A stretch of 6,454 bases of DNA from contig CAJPNS010000098.1 of NCBI GenBank assembly GCA_905372135.1, forward strand, positions 1 to 6,454, read 5' to 3'. Below the pieces are notes generated by a model. It saw only the letters and a list, made by a program, of their open reading frames with translations. It made no database searches and had not been told where the DNA came from. The DNA comes from Porphyromonadaceae bacterium. Lineage in GTDB: Bacteria; Bacteroidota; Bacteroidia; Bacteroidales; Paludibacteraceae. Positions within the stretch are counted from its first letter, which is position 1. Each line of letters begins with the position of its first letter. The translations under genes and the position numbers were made by a program. This document shows, piece by piece, positions 6,248 through 6,454 of the stretch.

Positions 6248-6291
6248 CTCTTCGGGCGTATACGACAGGTAAAGCCGTATCGTCCGAAGAG
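6248..6291 (-). promoter_or_regulatory. Strong hairpin in the atpA-atpG spacer
   Basis: On the minus strand CTCTTCGG pairs with CCGAAGAG. Inside it, after one A-C mismatch and a one-base bulge, CG and ATACG pair with CGTAT and CG, giving about 15 pairs plus two possible closing pairs around a short loop. There is no U-tract after it, so it is unlikely to be a terminator. Its 3' arm ends 13 bases before the atpG ATG, next to the GTAAGG ribosome-binding region. It could protect mRNA, direct processing, or tune atpG translation; no specific role is shown. Confidence 0.6.
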
Positions 6292-6302
6292 TTATAACAA
6301 TT

Positions 6303-6454
6303 TTATTTAACCATGCTTTGTACAATGTTGTCGGCTACTTCGACAAGGACACGTTCGGTCTCTTCGTTCAGTACGCCTTGCCGCAGAGTATCGAGTGTGT
6401 CGCGATGCTTCGACTCCAATACGTTGTTGTATTCTGCAATGAAATCGTTTATCT
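6303..6454 (-). CDS. atpA: F1Fo ATP synthase alpha subunit (C-terminal fragment, cut by window edge)
   Basis: The last 49 codons and TAA stop of a gene that continues beyond the right end of the window. Alpha forms the F1 hexamer with beta and carries the non-catalytic nucleotide sites. The visible part is the C-terminal helical domain: FIAEYNNVLESKHRDTLDTL, then NEETERVLVEVADNIVQSMVK, matching the family pattern of a short helix ending in LxxKHxDxL followed by a final helix. The catalytic regions lie outside the window. The identification relies on this tail plus the adjacent atpG; the alpha-gamma order is the standard order at the end of F1 operons. Confidence 0.88.
   Translation of the reverse strand, partial: INDFIAEYNNVLESKHRDTLDTLRQGVLNEETERVLVEVADNIVQSMVK

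Noticed and set aside
1..6454. Search for tRNA or rRNA genes, CRISPR arrays, insertion sequences, integrases and riboswitches
   Set aside because: No cloverleaf, regularly spaced repeats, transposase- or integrase-like protein or known aptamer pattern was recognised by eye. The only direct repeat pair of note is the 15-mer around fic.

Overview
The window looks like chromosomal DNA from a member of the Bacteroidota, probably Bacteroidales. The candidate promoters match the Bacteroidota -7 consensus TAnnTTTG (138-145 +, 4862-4869 -, 4945-4952 +). Start codons mostly lack a good Shine-Dalgarno, and ArgS, rhomboid, HU and AtpG all have a Bacteroidales flavour. No genus is assigned. Most genes are near 50% GC by eye, with the fic gene and the HU region clearly more AT-rich.

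Layout. (1) 162-1088 (+): a ten-helix EamA/DMT-type permease. It converges on, and overlaps by 23 bp, the tail of the next unit. (2) 4840-1066 (-): a four-gene co-directional run, rhomboid protease -> Fic-domain protein -> arginyl-tRNA synthetase (argS) -> a fragment of the tRNA1(Val) A37 N6-methyltransferase trmN6/yfiC. The fragment starts at the NPPY motif, so the SAM-binding half is missing. (3) 4841-5004: a divergent intergenic region with one promoter firing left (rhomboid) and one firing right (HU). (4) 5005-5286 (+): an HU-family nucleoid protein. (5) 5307-5344: a hairpin with U-tracts on both strands, a shared terminator for HU and the convergent ATP synthase operon. (6) 6454-5359 (-): the last 49 codons of atpA followed by atpG, the end of an F1Fo ATP synthase operon, with a strong hairpin in the atpA-atpG gap.

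The most notable signal is around the fic gene. It is bounded, 5-6 bp outside its start and stop codons, by two perfect 15-bp direct repeats (3288-3302 and 4082-4096). The repeat is exactly the last four sense codons plus the stop codon of the upstream rhomboid gene. With its lower GC, this makes fic look like a cassette inserted at the 3' end of the rhomboid gene with the target end regenerated or duplicated. The same Fic protein has Gln177 where the catalytic His of the HPFxxGN motif is expected, although it keeps the rest of the motif and an N-terminal inhibitory-type SxxxEG motif. Together with the decapitated trmN6 fragment, this makes the argS neighbourhood look recently rearranged, while the ATP synthase, HU and argS genes themselves look ordinary and intact.
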